Assembly: GCA_028023455.1 (NCBI GenBank)
Contig: JAQFVV010006256.1
Coordinates: 2,046,001-2,110,000 of the forward strand
Reading direction: 5' to 3'
Source of the DNA: Epiperipatus broadwayi
Lineage: Eukaryota > Onychophora > Udeonychophora > Euonychophora > Peripatidae
Length of the DNA stretch: 64,000 bases
A program made the translations under genes and the position numbers. Numbering within the stretch: position 1 is the stretch's first letter; each line of letters begins with the position of its first letter. Below the pieces are notes generated by a model. It was not told where the DNA came from. It did no database searches and saw only the letters and a program-made list of their open reading frames with translations. This document shows positions 1-12,840 of this stretch, in pieces.

Positions 1-418
1 TATTTATCTCATATCTAATAAATATTATATTAAAGCTGTTCTCCAGTCTCAAAATTTAAACCCCATTTTCTGAAAATCAATGTCATAAATATTATCAATA
101 AAATCAACTTAATTTTTTTTTATAACATTAGCAACAATAATTGGCCTATTGTTTGGGGATTCACATGAAGATGTATTGAATACCAGAAGTGATGAAATTT
201 CATTCGGTCTATTATTCTATCATTGCTCTAAACCATTCAGAGTGATGATATTCATCCAGTATTAAAATAAAACTACTTGCTTTGTATTTCTATTCAATTT
301 TATTTTTTCTAAAATAGAATAATTTATTCTAATATTTTTTATTTTATAGAAATATTCCAAATCCTCTTTAAACTTATTTTTGAAAAATTTCTTAATAATA
401 GTTTATTGCTTACATTTT
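1..418. other. AT-rich sequence, no gene seen
   Basis: Low-complexity AT-rich DNA with short A and T runs. No coding potential, RNA gene or recognisable repeat was seen. The last bases (about 407-418) form one copy of the target-site duplication of the SINE that follows. Confidence 0.6.
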
Positions 419-528
419 TTTCCCCCATATGTCATAGCATCGGCCAGGAGGCGAACCCACAACCGTCTGCAACCAACTACTTGCTTGCAAGGCGGCTGCG
501 ATGACTTCTCGGCTAACAACGCTTGACG
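419..528 (-). mobile_element. tRNA-derived SINE with target-site duplication
   Basis: On the minus strand this reads like a tRNA-derived short interspersed element. A degenerate A box (TTAGCCGAGAAGTC) lies near 507-521. A near-consensus B box (GGGTTCGCCTCC) lies at about 447-458. The 3' part ends GCTATGACATATGGGGG followed by an A run. The element is flanked by the direct repeat gcttacattttt (about 408-419 and 526-537), which fits a target-site duplication from LINE-assisted insertion. It shares GCAGCCGCCTT, CAAGCAA and the B-box/GGCC segment with the element at 42931-43006, so two independent copies support one family. RNA polymerase III would transcribe it. The A box is mutated, so this copy is probably silent. 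Confidence 0.75.
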
Positions 529-539
529 CTTACATTTTT

Positions 540-3500
540 AATGAAATTACTCATGTGTACCGTGGGAAACTATTTTGAAGATACTTTAATTTTTTGAAAA
601 ATGATGTCAGATTATTCTATTTCTTCGCTATGAATTTTGGAAAAATGGAGTTGACTAATAATTCTTTCAAGAGGATTAAGTTACAATCATGACTACTTGT
701 CAAATAGTTTTCAATTATATATATACAATTAAAAAAAATCGCAAGCAAGTATTAATCTATATAAAATGATAACACAAACATAACATAAATGAAATAATCT
801 TTGTGCAAACAGATTTTTTTTTTCAGCTTGAAATTGATCTGTAAAAAATAACCTCTTGACACTCCCACTTTATACTATACAGACAAAATATTATTAATCA
901 AAGAACACCACTTTTAATACTACTTGATTCTTCCACATAGAATCTATTCACAGAATCCATTTATATATATATAATTATATTGTGATTCTTATTTATCTTG
1001 TTCTTTATACAATACAATATTATTGATCATTTTTATATGCTTAACATTGTTAAATCTTTTGCATATTATAGTAATAATATTTCCAATTAGTAACACATAT
1101 ACACGCACTTATATATATTCTTACTGTACCGATCACTGCTTTTTCCCGGATTATTTATTATCAGGGATTGGGTAAATTATTCAAACTTCATATGCTAAAT
1201 GACAAGACTAATCTATTTATATACATGTATGGATTAATTCACAGTTCAATGTTAAAATAATATCAACCCATTATATCTCAATTTTATTTAATGAAGATGA
1301 CTGAATTAATATTATTTTAGTCATATTTCCTAGCCAACTTACATGTACATAATATCGTACAGAACCTAAGTTTATGTTTTGACTCACTAAAGACATATTT
1401 ATATGCACTGATATTGATCTTCAGCTTTAAGCACCACTTCTTATAAAATGAGTAAAGAATTATGCAATGAGAGAGGATATGCAGAGAAAGTACGAATAAA
1501 CTATTGGTACAACAATTCCATATATATGCTGTGTTATCTATGTAAAATTATAACTCTCACAGGAAGTGAAATTTAGACTTCATTAAAAGTAGACACAGAA
1601 TGTTATTAATTTTATTAATATTCACTGAGGTATTTTTAATAAATAATTTAATAAAATGATTGACGCTAACTAGGTAATTTTAAAAACAAATCAATTTATT
1701 TTAGGCAAGTGAAATAATACAGTATCATAAAATTGATCTTTTTTCTTATAACATAAATGTTCTTTCACCAAATATGAATAATAAGAATACAAAAAAAATA
1801 CCAATAACACAATAATACAAAACAAGAAAAGCTATCTATATAATTAATTCTATAAGGTTCCATTTTGCCATTACTTGGCTATAGATTAAATCTAAACATT
1901 ATGTGTCTTTTCACATCCATTAATAAGAAGAAAAAAAACAAGTCAAAAGTTTGTGGTTGCCATAAAATTATACTACAAAAACATAAAAAAAATTACAATT
2001 GAAATAAAAATTTTAAAAAAATGTTTATCTTAATTCCCAAGAATATAACAATAACATAAGTAAAGTTAATGATATGTGTAAATTTAAAATCTGTTTTGTC
2101 CTCTGTGATACTCTCATTGAACTTTCATGCACAGGCATTTCATACTTAAAAGTCTCTTTATTTCTTTAATGGGAAACTCCATTTCACAAACCAATGATCT
2201 TGAGGCAGACAGATGCCCATAGAAACAACATGATTACATGATTATTGCAGGTGGGAGGACTGGAAAACTCAGGTGATTTCTACTCCATAATTTTTTTTAT
2301 CATGCACTTAAGATTGTATTTTTCATCTATGATATACTTTGTAGCACATAGACTATTTTTTTCAATTCTTTCTGATTCTAATCAATTGTCCAGTTAACTC
2401 TTTCCAAACTCTGAATGAATTAAAGTTTTACTTTTAATGTTCAGATTAAGAAAACAGGATATAAAATAACTATTCAAATCCAAACTTTTCTTCTTTTATG
2501 TCTTTTTCACAAAAGAAAATTCTGACTCATTATGCAGGTGGTCAGTATTCCTTCCTTATCTTTTCTTTAATCTCATACCAAAAAAAAAAAAAAAAAACTA
2601 ATACAAATAATTTCCATTCTATTCAGACTATCAATAGATTCAACTAAAACAAAAGGCAAATATTGTATCTGGAATCAATACAAGATTTATTTTACTTTGA
2701 TTAATCCACTCTTGGATATTTATATGATTTTTTTCTTTTAGAAAAGACATACTTAACAAAAAATCCTTATGTAATTACCAATATTAATTAACAAATTTCT
2801 AATGTAATTACATGTAGTATGTGACCTAATCACTTTTTTAAAAATAGTAAATTAAAAGAAAAACATGCATCATCTTTTCTTCTTTTTCTTTCTTCAAAAA
2901 AAAAAATCAGATCTTAATTTTGAAAGATCATTTTGTTTTACATTGACATAAAAAATATAACTTATATAATGTGTATATATCTTTCTTGATTCACAAACAC
3001 ATTTATACTTATTTTAAATTCATTTTCCATTTCTTTTTATTAAGCTATATTCATCTTACTTATTTTAAATTTTATGAAGGGTTCAAATTTTAGTCCCCAT
3101 GACAACATATACATATAACCCAAAATGTGCATAGTTTAAAGTATATGAAATTTAAAGAAGTAACAACCACTTAAAAGCTATGTATAAATAATACTCATAA
3201 ATTAATAAATGATAAAGAATTGAGTGGATCATCTATTCTTTAAGCTTCAGATAGTTATAAATTTTCATTTATTAGCAATACTCAATTGTAATTGCATAAT
3301 GATTTATGCTATATTTAAATCAGGTTAATATATAATTTCCACTCTTTATAATCACCAATGTTAATAAACAAAATCAGAAGCTTAAACAACTATATTTTTT
3401 ATTACTTATTGACATTCTGGGAATGTTTTTACTTCCATTTAAATTTTATATATGTTTTGATATGTTTTATTTTAAATCATAAAATTTTATAATTATTATT

Positions 3501-3720
3501 ATTTTTATATAACTACTTCACTTTTTTAAAATTTAAATAATTTTAAGAAGTTCACATGTTGCAATAGGAGTACTAATTCATCTTATTTACTTTTCTCCAG
3601 ACTGATCTAATGTAACTTTGAGTAATCAGTGAATATCAAATACTAGTGTTATGTCTGTATCTCCAATTTTTAATTATTGGGCATCTTTGGTGAATGCAAA
3701 ATTTCAGTGATGGTGAGAAA
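540..3720. other. AT-rich intergenic DNA
   Basis: About 3.2 kb of AT-rich sequence with few CpG dinucleotides. An 18-bp A run lies at about 2579-2598. No reading frame with family resemblance, RNA gene or long repeat was recognised on either strand. Confidence 0.55.
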
Positions 3721-3726
3721 AATCCA

Positions 3727-3820
3727 AAAACTAGTCTGAAAATATGGATATAGCAATACCATCTGGTATCTATTGATTACTCAGGTTTACACCAGATGTT
3801 TGGAGTGGAGTTAAAAGAGT
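3727..3820 (+). repeat. Fragment of the long-TIR element family
   Basis: Two blocks match the 3' half of the element at 62721-62954: AAACTAGTCTG followed by a run of similar bases, and TCTGGTATCTATTGATTACTC. Order and spacing agree. The copy is diverged and lacks a recognisable 5' arm. It supports a dispersed family with other fragments near 32764 and 55214. Confidence 0.5.
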
Positions 3821-3849
3821 GAATCAGTACTTCCATTGCAGATATTGAT

Positions 3850-6800
3850 AATCAACAGTGCTAATTATGTATACTTTGTTAGGTATAAGTTATTTATTAA
3901 AAAATATTTTAATGGCTGCTTATAATGACAATATTATGATTAGATTAAATATTTTCATGTCAATATAACATTTACTGCTTATATAAATACTATTTCTCCA
4001 GATATTTTATTTTCTACTTATAACTTTAGGCTTCTCAACATATTAATCAATAATCTTTCTATTTTTTTAATTCCACCTTTTTCAAATCTTTTAAAGAAAG
4101 ATCCTTTGAATGCTAAATGCTTTAATCATTTAGATGAATAGTCGTATAAAATGCAGAGTCAAATTTAATAACAATCAGGCATTTTTTTATTTTTATTTTT
4201 TACAGAATAATTTCAGTAAAAATTGATTCATAAAGATCACATAAAGTATTCAATTACTTTTATTTTATTATAATACATTAATAAATAAAAGAAGATTAAT
4301 TTGACCAAGAATTCAATGATTGTTTTCTCTTGCTGATATCACAGTATCTTAAAAATCATGTATCGTTTAGTTCAATGGCAAAATGTATTTGTGATTGAAT
4401 AAAAGATATTTCATAATTATCATTATTTCATTATTACTCATTATTAAGATTATATACAATTGGCAACAAAGAAACCGACACCTCAAAGAATTAATTAAAG
4501 TAGAATTTTTCAGAATTGGGAATAATGAAAAAAAAACAAACTGCAATTCGATATGTTAATAATTAATAAAACGTTTGATTTTATTGGATAATCATCAAGC
4601 AGTGTATGCCATATAAAGTGTTTTTATTCAAAATTTGACAAAATTTAAATAGGTTGAGAATTGAAAATATCTCCCATAAGAAATTATGGTTGTTATAATT
4701 ATAATATAATTAAAGTATGTTGATGTAATTATAAAATAATTAAAGTATGTAGATCAGATGTATTTTTTTTCTTATTGCAAATTAAACATTTAAATCGTAA
4801 TGAGTTGTAATTATGATTTAAGAATTTATATCCTGATAATAAAATTTAAACTACTATATATTTAAATTTAGTTTTAAAATGGAAAATTGTAGCTTATTTT
4901 TACTTTTAAAAAAATGCATTTGGTTCACTTTTGCAGTTTTATTTTTTTAATTTTTGTAAAAAAAATTGAATTACAATCAACCTTCTAACATAAATTATTG
5001 CATCTAAAAATATTTAAAAAAACACTCGTATACACGCACACATATATAACAGATTTAACAAATTTGAAAGTACTATAATTAGAAATAATCTTTTTCTTCT
5101 ATGGATTATAATGATATACTGAATTTCTAATGATTTATTTTCAGTAGGATCTGTATCGTTCTTATTAAGATTATTTCGATTGCTCTGCTTTATTCTATTT
5201 GTTTTTTTCCTAATATTTTTTTTACTAAAATCTATATTAGAAGCAGTGATATAAGATGATGTTCACTGCTAACCACAATCGCATTTAACTGCAATATTTA
5301 AACTAAGTAGAAGAGAGCATTCATAAACTACTTTCTTCTATAGCAATATTGAAAATGTTACAAGTAGGCAAAAAGTCATACCTATAATTCAAGGAGTTAG
5401 AAATAAATTGACAATACTTAAAAATAATAAACACAACCCCATAATTTTTAGCAATTTTTTTCCCAATAATTTTATTGTATACTAGTGTACATATATTGAA
5501 ATTATTTGTTGTAAAATAAACTGAAAATTAAAAAGCCTGATTATATAGATGAAGTAATATAATAATTATTAGTCTGTGAAATTGTGAGGATGGCATAGTG
5601 TGTGTTGTAATAATTTAACATTTGTCAATAAACACCACTCCAATTGACAACAAAAAGTATCAAAATCTTCCTGATGGTGACTGTTACCTTATGTCAAGAC
5701 TAAATACTCCTAGTGTCTGGTTAATTTAAGCAGTTAGTTCAATATTAAGGTCCAGAACATGATCTGGGAAGTTAATATAATCCTAGTTTTGAATTATTTC
5801 TAATTTAGCCTGTGATTTGATCTACCACAATAAATAGTAGAGCTAATGACTAGCCTCTAGAAGCAGAGGGATAGCCTGGAGAATATTGGGGGTTTGAATT
5901 AAATGGCCATTTGAGGCAAAACTGTCAGTACTATTCATCATGAACTATGTTCATCAGGTGGAGGTAGATATGAGCTTAACTCTATATATTCTAATTTATT
6001 GATTAGGGTTTGGTTTTGTGAGTCCATCTAAGGTATTGATTGATGATCAGGGATGATTAGACCTATCAGATGATTTTATGAAGCTGTGGAGTTTTAGCAA
6101 TTTGTGAGATATTCAGATCTTAATTCTCCAAAATACTTTCAGTATTTTAAAATCTTGTATAAATTTGACACTCCAAAGTCGATGTATTGATCAGTTGAAA
6201 TAAAAGTGGAAAAATTATTTATAATTATTTCTAATTGATCAAACTATAGATTACCATTAAGCATACAACAATAAATAATATAATTTACTTGACTATACAT
6301 AACAAGGAATTTTAAAATAGTGATGTATTTATTTTGTAAGCAGTGCTTTATTTCAATAAAATAGAAATTTGTTTGAAAATGGTTTATAAAAACAAACATA
6401 TCAAAGTATAAAAATAAACTAACTATTTATATCTAATATTTTCAATAATTTACATATAATCTGTACATTCACATTGGGGAGCTATTTGTAACTAAATATA
6501 AATATTATGGGATGAAAGCAATAATTATTTGTATGTCAATATCCAGGTCTAGGTCTAATGCTAATTATATGCATATAAATAAATACTATATAACTAAGCA
6601 AATATTATATGTTATGCAAATGTGTTGAAGTCATTAAAATAATCAACTCAAGATCATATTAACCATAAATAAAATATTAATAGTATATAATAATAATAAC
6701 AAAAAGTGTGGGCTTTAAAAATGATTTTTAACTCTCTAGCACCAACCATATCATCCCAAAGAAAATTATGTGAAATCTACATATACACTAAATTTCATTG

Positions 6801-7734
6801 TTGACCAATGTTGAATATGTGAACAAGAATAAAGTGAACAAAATATTTAATCTAGCATTTGAATACATTCATTATAATAATTGTAAATAATAATTAATAA
6901 TTTTATTATCCAATTAATAGTAATAATAATAATAAAATGAAAGATTTAAAGTAAATATTCTTTAACTAAGCTAAAAATAGATTACCACATCCAATTCTGA
7001 CTTAATTATAAATATCACCTAAATATTAATTATTTCAGCAGGTTGAAAACAATTCCAATAAATATAATAATGTTGTTTAAATTGTGATTTATAAATATAT
7101 ACATACATTTAAATGGTGAGTGAACATAAAGCACATTTATATACACATATGCATTTAGAATACAAATATATTTCAATATAATTTAAATTATAATTTACAC
7201 AATTTTAATAGCATATAAAAAATAAATGGACTTAGATAAAATATTTATGCATATATGCACACATATAGGCATTCAATAATATAAAAGAAATTCATTTATT
7301 AATATTAATATGTAACTGCAGGCTAATCTGTTTTAACAATACGTATTTCTTTCTATTTTTGTATATAGATAATGTAAAAACATATTACATTTCCATTTAT
7401 TTAAATATAAATTAATTGTCTTTTATAAAACTAAATAAAATTTTATATAATATACTCTAAAATAAAACTATAATCATATATAACTCAGTTTTTTTTCTCT
7501 TGAGATTTTAATTTGTGCTATTACTTTGTCAGCTATGTCTCCGTTGTTCAAAATTATTTACTAGTTTTTAAAAAAACCAAAACAAATTAATATAAGTATA
7601 ATGCTTTGGGGAGGGTGGAGTAACAAGCAAATATTTCTTGCACTTTTTAGTACTGCAGTTAATATTTAAATAATATGCTTAGTATATTGATGTACTATTG
7701 GACTTTTTTTCAACAGTACTTTTATTTATAAATA
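3850..7734. other. AT-rich intergenic DNA
   Basis: AT-rich non-coding DNA. A small tandem duplication of a ~31-bp unit (TAATTAAAGTATGT core, two copies) lies at about 4690-4752. The stretch 5650-6130 is less AT-rich and looks like an old repeat, but no match was found in the window. No gene or RNA was recognised. Confidence 0.5.
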
Positions 7735-8375
7735 ACTTTATTGAAAAAACATATGTAAGACAGATACAATTGTAAATCAAAAATAATAGTTATCCATGTT
7801 GCTCAGGCAACCAGATGGTCTGATATGGTCACTGGTGTTGTTTAATCCAGCTTGATCAGGCTCCAGGTGTTGTCAAATAAAAATCTGGACGAGATGATTC
7901 TGTCATTATGGCAAAATTCCTTCAGCTTGGAAATGAATGTGTCTTCAGGCTTGGGATGAGAAATGGTAAACTTGTTGCAACATCTAGCTATTCAGGTGGC
8001 ATAAGTGATAAAGGTCAAGAGTCTTGAGATGACCCAATCCCTGGACAGGAAGCAGCTCTTGATATTTAATATTTTGTTCAGGGAAATGTCGCAGTTGTGA
8101 GTAATGAGTGTTCTGATTTTGTCATATGCTGGACAATCATTTATCATGTGATCAAATGTTTCTGAGGTTCTGTGGCAGTTGTGACACATATGATCTATGT
8201 CCTTGAAGAATCTCCTGTAATGCAGGAACCAGTTTGTCTGGAGTGAATTCAGGTTGATTTTCACTAGAAAGTCCAGGAACCTTGGCTCCAGCTTGAGATG
8301 CTTGAAAAACCTGGTGACCACCTGATTGTTACTAGCGAGGTAAGGAATGGTAGAGTTTTGAGTGGGAGTACTTTT
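7735..8375 (-). mobile_element. 3' end of a LINE (non-LTR retrotransposon)
   Basis: A 5'-truncated LINE copy. The reading frame entering at about 8373, next to a T run that may mark the truncation point, encodes the C-terminus of a LINE polyprotein (separate entry). It is followed by about 100 bp of 3' UTR ending near 7735-7760 in AATAAAGTTATTTATAAATA. The copy is dead: 5' truncated, with an internal stop. A 600-bp 3' fragment is the usual product of incomplete target-primed reverse transcription. Confidence 0.75.
7842..8373 (-). pseudogene. LINE ORF2 C-terminal fragment with CCHC zinc motif
   Basis: The fragment reads in one frame from about 8373, with one stop (TAG at 7992-7994) before the natural end at 7842. 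It carries a zinc-binding motif, CHNCHRTSETFDHMINDC, spaced C-x2-C-x8-H-x4-C and followed by P-A-Y-D. This is the arrangement seen at the C-terminus of many non-LTR retrotransposon proteins, just after the reverse transcriptase. In that family the domain helps bind the RNA template and target DNA. The reverse transcriptase itself is missing because the copy is 5' truncated. The segment after the stop continues plausibly (HPKPEDTFISKLKEFC), so the stop is probably a secondary mutation. The clade cannot be fixed from this fragment. Confidence 0.7.
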
Positions 8376-8394
8376 TTTTTGTCCATGATTCTAT

Positions 8395-8625
8395 ACATAT
8401 GTAGATTGACATTATAAGTTGGTAATATGTATATTACTGGATTTCTTAATTTCTTTTGTTTGTTCTTCTATACACATTTAGAATAGCTTAATGTACATTC
8501 CTGGATTTCCTTAACAACAGTAGTTTTTTGTTTATGTTTAGTTTAGTGTATATTATTGGATTTTTTTTTACAATAGTGTGTTTCTTTTGTGTTCTTTTAT
8601 GCAGAAGTATATTGACCTTATATGT
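8395..8625 (+). repeat. Degenerate three-copy tandem repeat
   Basis: Three similar lines begin GTATATTACTGGATTTC (about 8428), GTACATTCCTGGATTTCC (about 8492) and GTATATTATTGGATTT (about 8548). Each is followed by a T-rich stretch. Spacing is about 55-65 bp and the copies are diverged. The array abuts the truncated LINE but need not belong to it. Confidence 0.45.
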
Positions 8626-9390
8626 AGAATGTTTGGATAACAGACAAGATAAATGCTTAAGTCTTAAACTCTCACTTAACATCTATACTTTGATTATATA
8701 CAGCTACTAGTGATTGCAGACACAGTAGGCTATGATTTAACACAAGTAACACCAATGACATGCATCTTTGTGCTGCACCAAATACTGATAATTATAGTCT
8801 TTCTAGCCATAGCTCTTGTATTGATCCTGCAAGCTTTTAAATTAAAATATATTTCAATATTTATAGCTATATACCAAGGAATGTTCAGATTAAAAAATGC
8901 AATGATTAAAATTAAATATTTCTGAATTAATAAAAAATAAAATTATAAATGTGAGACAGTGATTGAATTTCATTACCTTACTCATTAAAACAACATAGGT
9001 TCAAAAAAAATTAATTAAAATTTTTATAAATATTCTTTTAAATACAAAATATTTAGAATTAACTTCTCTAATTACATATACATTTTTAAATAATACTTTT
9101 GTTTTTATGAAATAGTTTTTCTTTCATTTTCTGTTAATTTAGGTTTATAGTATTTTGGCATAATCAGAACTAAATTAAAAAGTAATCTATTTGTATAATT
9201 TTAAATAATTCATTTGAAAATATCAAAAATAGTCTTACCTATTTAATTAATATTTTAATTGTTGTAGTTTCCTTTGATATTTATATAAATGATTTTTATA
9301 TATACACATTTCTTTTTTTTATATATATAACTTAAACATGCACTGTCACTGTGGTAGAGGAATAAGACAATCTTTCTGTTTGTCTGTGTT
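8626..9390. other. AT-rich sequence, no gene seen
   Basis: Only short hydrophobic chance reading frames starting at non-ATG codons are present, for example 8710-8925. No family resemblance, splice context or repeat was recognised. Confidence 0.45.
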
Positions 9391-9391
9391 T

Positions 9392-9424
9392 CCCTCTCTC
9401 TCTCTCTATATATATATATATATT
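9392..9424 (+). repeat. (CT)n(TA)n compound microsatellite
   Basis: About 16 bp of CT dinucleotides run directly into about 16 bp of TA dinucleotides. The tract sits at the left edge of the CpG-richer block that extends to about 14.9 kb. Confidence 0.85.
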
Positions 9425-10734
9425 ATAACAATCCAAAAGAAAGTGAAGATCGAATCTCACCATAATCTGCACTACAAGGGCGCCATTTAGGCATTTGAAC
9501 CTAGAAAAATTTATAAAATAGGGAGATGCGCGCTGTTAAGATCCCACTTTATTTTATATTTCAGACCGTTAGCCCAATGTCACTAGCTCATGGAGATGCA
9601 GAGATAATAAATAACTTGATTAATTTGTATCTTAAATATATATAAAAAAAATAAAAGCTACTGCCAGTAATTAACACACAAACATTTATTTACACACATA
9701 TAAATTTTGAATCATTTAAATTTTGAGGAATAATATTTATTATTTTAGATTTTAACATTCTTTTAATTTAACTTATTATTTTAAAATTTTAAATCATCTA
9801 CACAGATGAAATTTATATTTATTTTAAGATTGTCGAGTATGAATAAACTACATAGATTTGCATTTGAAAAGAAAATATTCTATCCCTTATTTAACCTTAA
9901 GCCAAAAGTCTGCAGTCAAACCGGTGTCAATCCATCTGATACACTGATGTATTCAATGTAGCATGAAAATACAACAGCACAAAAAATACTATACTGGCAG
10001 GAATGCACATCTGAACAGTATAGTTAAAAGACATTGACTCTCAATCGGATAGGAATACTACTTCTATCTGATGAGAAGAACAATAAAAAAAAATTCCATA
10101 GGAAGAAACTGCGTCTTCCATCTTACCATCCCTTCCATAGGCAACAAGGTGTTGTGCGGCATATAAAATGATTCTGCCCGTAGTGAATCTCATACTACAT
10201 CTACTAATTACACCAATATATCCAATCCATTGACCCAATTTAACTATGAAACAAATAACCTACGATTACCCTTCCCTAATTAATTCATATAACTTCACAA
10301 ATCTATACAGCCATTCACGCCCGACTTAAATTTAACATTATATAAATTCGCACAGATGGATTTATTAAAGTTTGTTTTTTTATGTTGAGCACAGATCGAC
10401 TACATGGATTACACGCTCAAAAACATTTCAAAATAAACATAAATGATAAAAATATAAAGTCATTGATGCAATTGCAGAGGAGTTTCACAAGAAACCCATA
10501 TGGCATTCATCATAAGATGACGCATTGACACCAATAACTAAAAAGACATTTGAATAAATACATTTTAGATATTCACCATAAGATATCATTATTTACCGAA
10601 TGTCTATATATTTTAATCATATATGAAAACAAAAACATAATTAAACGTGAACGAATCCATGCAAGTGTCTATGCACAACTGAAATTTAATGCATTTAATA
10701 ATTTAAATGATAAATATTAATACAAAAAAAAAAA
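9425..10734. other. CpG-bearing complex sequence of unknown origin
   Basis: This stretch has clearly more CpG than the flanks (for example GGGCGCC near 9480 and GCGCGC near 9528) and more varied sequence. A 65-codon minus-strand frame at 10041-10238 has mixed composition, but I recognise no family and see no splice signals that would make it an exon. A short motif ATTCAYCATAAGAT recurs at about 10506 and 10570. The origin could be host non-coding DNA or an old element. Confidence 0.35.
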
Positions 10735-10966
10735 TTAAAAAAAAATGGAAATAATTTTTTTAGCAAACAAATATGTAAAAATTAAACATTTATAATTAAT
10801 TTGAAACATAAGTCAGAGAAAAGTTCCTTTTTTAAAATTTAGATTAACTGATCAAATCTTTAAAGTTCTTAATTACTTCAGATTTTAAAATTTTTCAGTT
10901 CAATTGCTTATAGTAGAAGAGCTCCCAGTTCCTGTTGGCAATTCCCACGAAAACTTTCATGAAAGA
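10735..10966 (+). repeat. Repeat block A (inverted copy at 18110-18330)
   Basis: This 230-bp block is matched closely by the reverse complement of 18110-18330. Near its right end is a short frame-conserved piece (VEELPVPVGNSHE here, VEELLVPVGNSHE there) preceded by an intron-acceptor-like ATTACTTCAG. In the second copy the block lies directly upstream of gypsy-1 RT in the sense orientation. It may therefore be an internal part of that retroelement, or a host fragment joined to it. The left end runs into poly-A/T. Confidence 0.7.
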
Positions 10967-11377
10967 CCGGTCTGATATTCTGGAGGTAGCCTTAGCTGGT
11001 TCCATTCTGGTATCACAGTCCTTTCATTTTTAAAATAAGTGAGAGAGAATGACAAGTGCGCCTTATCTTTCTTCTCACAAACTCAAGTTGGAACTGTCAG
11101 GAAACTGTTCTAATTTGAATCATTTTCCTTTTTTTAATCCTTCTATGGATTCCACGAACGAAAACGTCACTGTTCCATTTTTTCGTTATGGTCCGGGCCT
11201 TTATTTGCTGCTTCTATATTGGACAAGCTAATTCTTTTTATTCTCTTATCTATATTTCATTTATTTTAAGTGCCTCAAGGGTTAGTTTGCTTTTCAATTA
11301 ATTTATAAAACAATCATTTCCATTTACAAAAATATATAAATCTTTTTACAAAAATATACGTTCAAACACTTTTTTCA
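10967..11377. other. Unassigned sequence between repeat blocks A and B
   Basis: CpG-bearing sequence lies between the two repeated blocks and is missing from the second locus, where A and B are adjacent. A 60-codon plus-strand frame at 11049-11231 has mixed codon content but no recognisable domain. I do not call it a gene. Confidence 0.35.
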
Positions 11378-11541
11378 TTTATTAAAAAAAAAAATATTTT
11401 TAAAGTTTTGCATCTGTGCAAATATATATATACGTTTAACAACTCTTTAATTTTAGCTTTTAATAAATTTATTTTTATTTGCGAACTTAAAAGTTTTTAT
11501 TTTAAAATAATGTAACGGCATATTTATATATCATTACATAT
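11378..11541 (+). repeat. Repeat block B (direct copy at 18331-18507)
   Basis: The block is near-identical to 18331-18507 in the same orientation, apart from a short TA-rich expansion in the second copy. Shared landmarks include AGTTTTGCATCTGTGC, GTTTAACAACTCTTTAA and AATGTAACGGCATATTTA. Similarity stops after TTACA in both copies. Its partner A is inverted in the second locus, so the two loci differ by rearrangement rather than simple duplication. Confidence 0.8.
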
Positions 11542-12320
11542 CAGTAAACTTCCTCAAAAAACAAAAACATTAAAAAAAAAAAGAATTTACTTAGTGTTAG
11601 TAATTACGTTACACAAATTGATTATATATGAAAATTTCAAAAGGACAAAACTTTTTTTTATAAGACAAAACAGTAACTACACACAAATATAATGATAAAA
11701 AATGTTGTTGACTGTTGATTTCTTTCTACCAGCTAAATTTCTGCCCCCTCCCTTCCAAATTTCTTTTTTTCTACTTTTAAGTATTAATTAGACATGTCAA
11801 AATGGTTGGATTTTGAACAAGACTTTTTTTTAAAAAAAAATTATGATTTATACTAATTATTACATTTTATTCCTCACATTTATTTTTACATATGCGCAAT
11901 TTTTCTTACTGGCAGTACCTTTAAAACAAAATTCAAAGTATAACTTTACGTTAATACAAAAAATATATTTATACTCATTTCAAAAAAAATATTATGGGCA
12001 TGATTTATCTTTAAAATTCTCAGGGTACTGGTGGTTTATTAAAGATTGGATCCAGTTGGGAGACCAATTATAAAGTTTCTTACAATTTTTCCGATTAAAT
12101 TTTACATTTTAGGGTTTAATATAATGACTTCGATCTTGAATAATCCAGACCACTTTCTTACAAAATCAATTCAAAAGAATTTTTAAAAAGATAACAGTTT
12201 AATTATAGCATTATCAAACATTTTGCTTTTGATCAGATTTTTGCAAAAGCAATTAACATTTTTTTGCTTATGTAATAAAATTACAATCTTTAGAAAAGTG
12301 ATTAAAAAATATATACAAGT
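11542..12320. other. AT-rich sequence, no gene seen
   Basis: AT-rich DNA with scattered CpG. A 76-codon plus-strand frame at 11843-12073 is Phe/Tyr/Lys-rich and looks like chance in AT-rich DNA. No repeat partner was found. Confidence 0.4.
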
Positions 12321-12324
12321 ATTG

Positions 12325-12362
12325 AAGCAGTCGGATCTGAGTTCGATCCTAGCTTCATGTTA
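12325..12362 (+). promoter_or_regulatory. Pol III B-box-like element (tRNA/SINE relic)
   Basis: GAGTTCGATCC at about 12340-12350 matches the B-box consensus GGTTCGANNCC at nearly all positions and sits in a T-arm-like context. The expected A box about 40-60 bp upstream is only weakly present (TTAGAAAAGTG near 12291). This is best read as a decayed tRNA-derived SINE or tRNA pseudogene remnant. It could be chance. Confidence 0.35.
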
Positions 12363-12670
12363 TTTACCCTAATACTAACCTTAAATTTCCGATGCAATGG
12401 GGCTTTATACGTTCAATCCACACTAATTTCCATAATGAATAACTTATTTCAAATGCGTAGTAAAATTAATTAGTTTAGTTTAAATTTGATCAATTCTCTA
12501 AATAAATTCATGATAAAATATTCATGAATTTATATATATTAAATTGCGTGGATTGTGTATATATATATTTGTAAGTATTAAATATATATAATTGCTCGAA
12601 AGTTTCATTGTGTCGGGAATACTTGTTTTTTTCACCTTTAAATAATTTGTAAAGTTTTGTGATTAAAAGC

Positions 12671-12840
12671 TACATTCCTTCCATAGGCTTTCAAATTCTC
12701 AAAAACAACAGTAAAGTTTTATTAATTAAAAAAGATAAGAATTCAATTTCTAATTAAAATCATTTCAGATTTTAAGAATTCATTTTCTAATTAGGAAAGG
12801 AATTCAAAAATTAGTTTGAAAGCCTTATCGAAGGAATGTA
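12671..12840. mobile_element. MITE-like element with ~23-bp TIRs and TA ends
   Basis: The ends are imperfect inverted repeats. The left end reads CATTCCTTCCATAGGCTTTC. The reverse complement of the right end reads CATTCCTTCGATAAGGCTTT. Both are bounded by TA (12671-12672 and 12839-12840), as expected for a TA target duplication. The 166-bp interior is AT-rich and non-coding, with a smaller inverted motif built on GAATTC and TTTCTAATTA. Size, TIRs and TA flanks fit a Tc1/mariner-type miniature element. No transposase is present in the window. Confidence 0.7.

Noticed and set aside
8710-8925. 71-codon hydrophobic frame
   Set aside because: Starts at GTG, ends in low-complexity Ile/Lys, and has no family resemblance.
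10072-10130. CTGATGAGAAG … GAAACTGCGTC, resembling a hammerhead
   Set aside because: The core words are present, but the ~30 bp between them cannot form stem II against the boxes and stem I does not pair.
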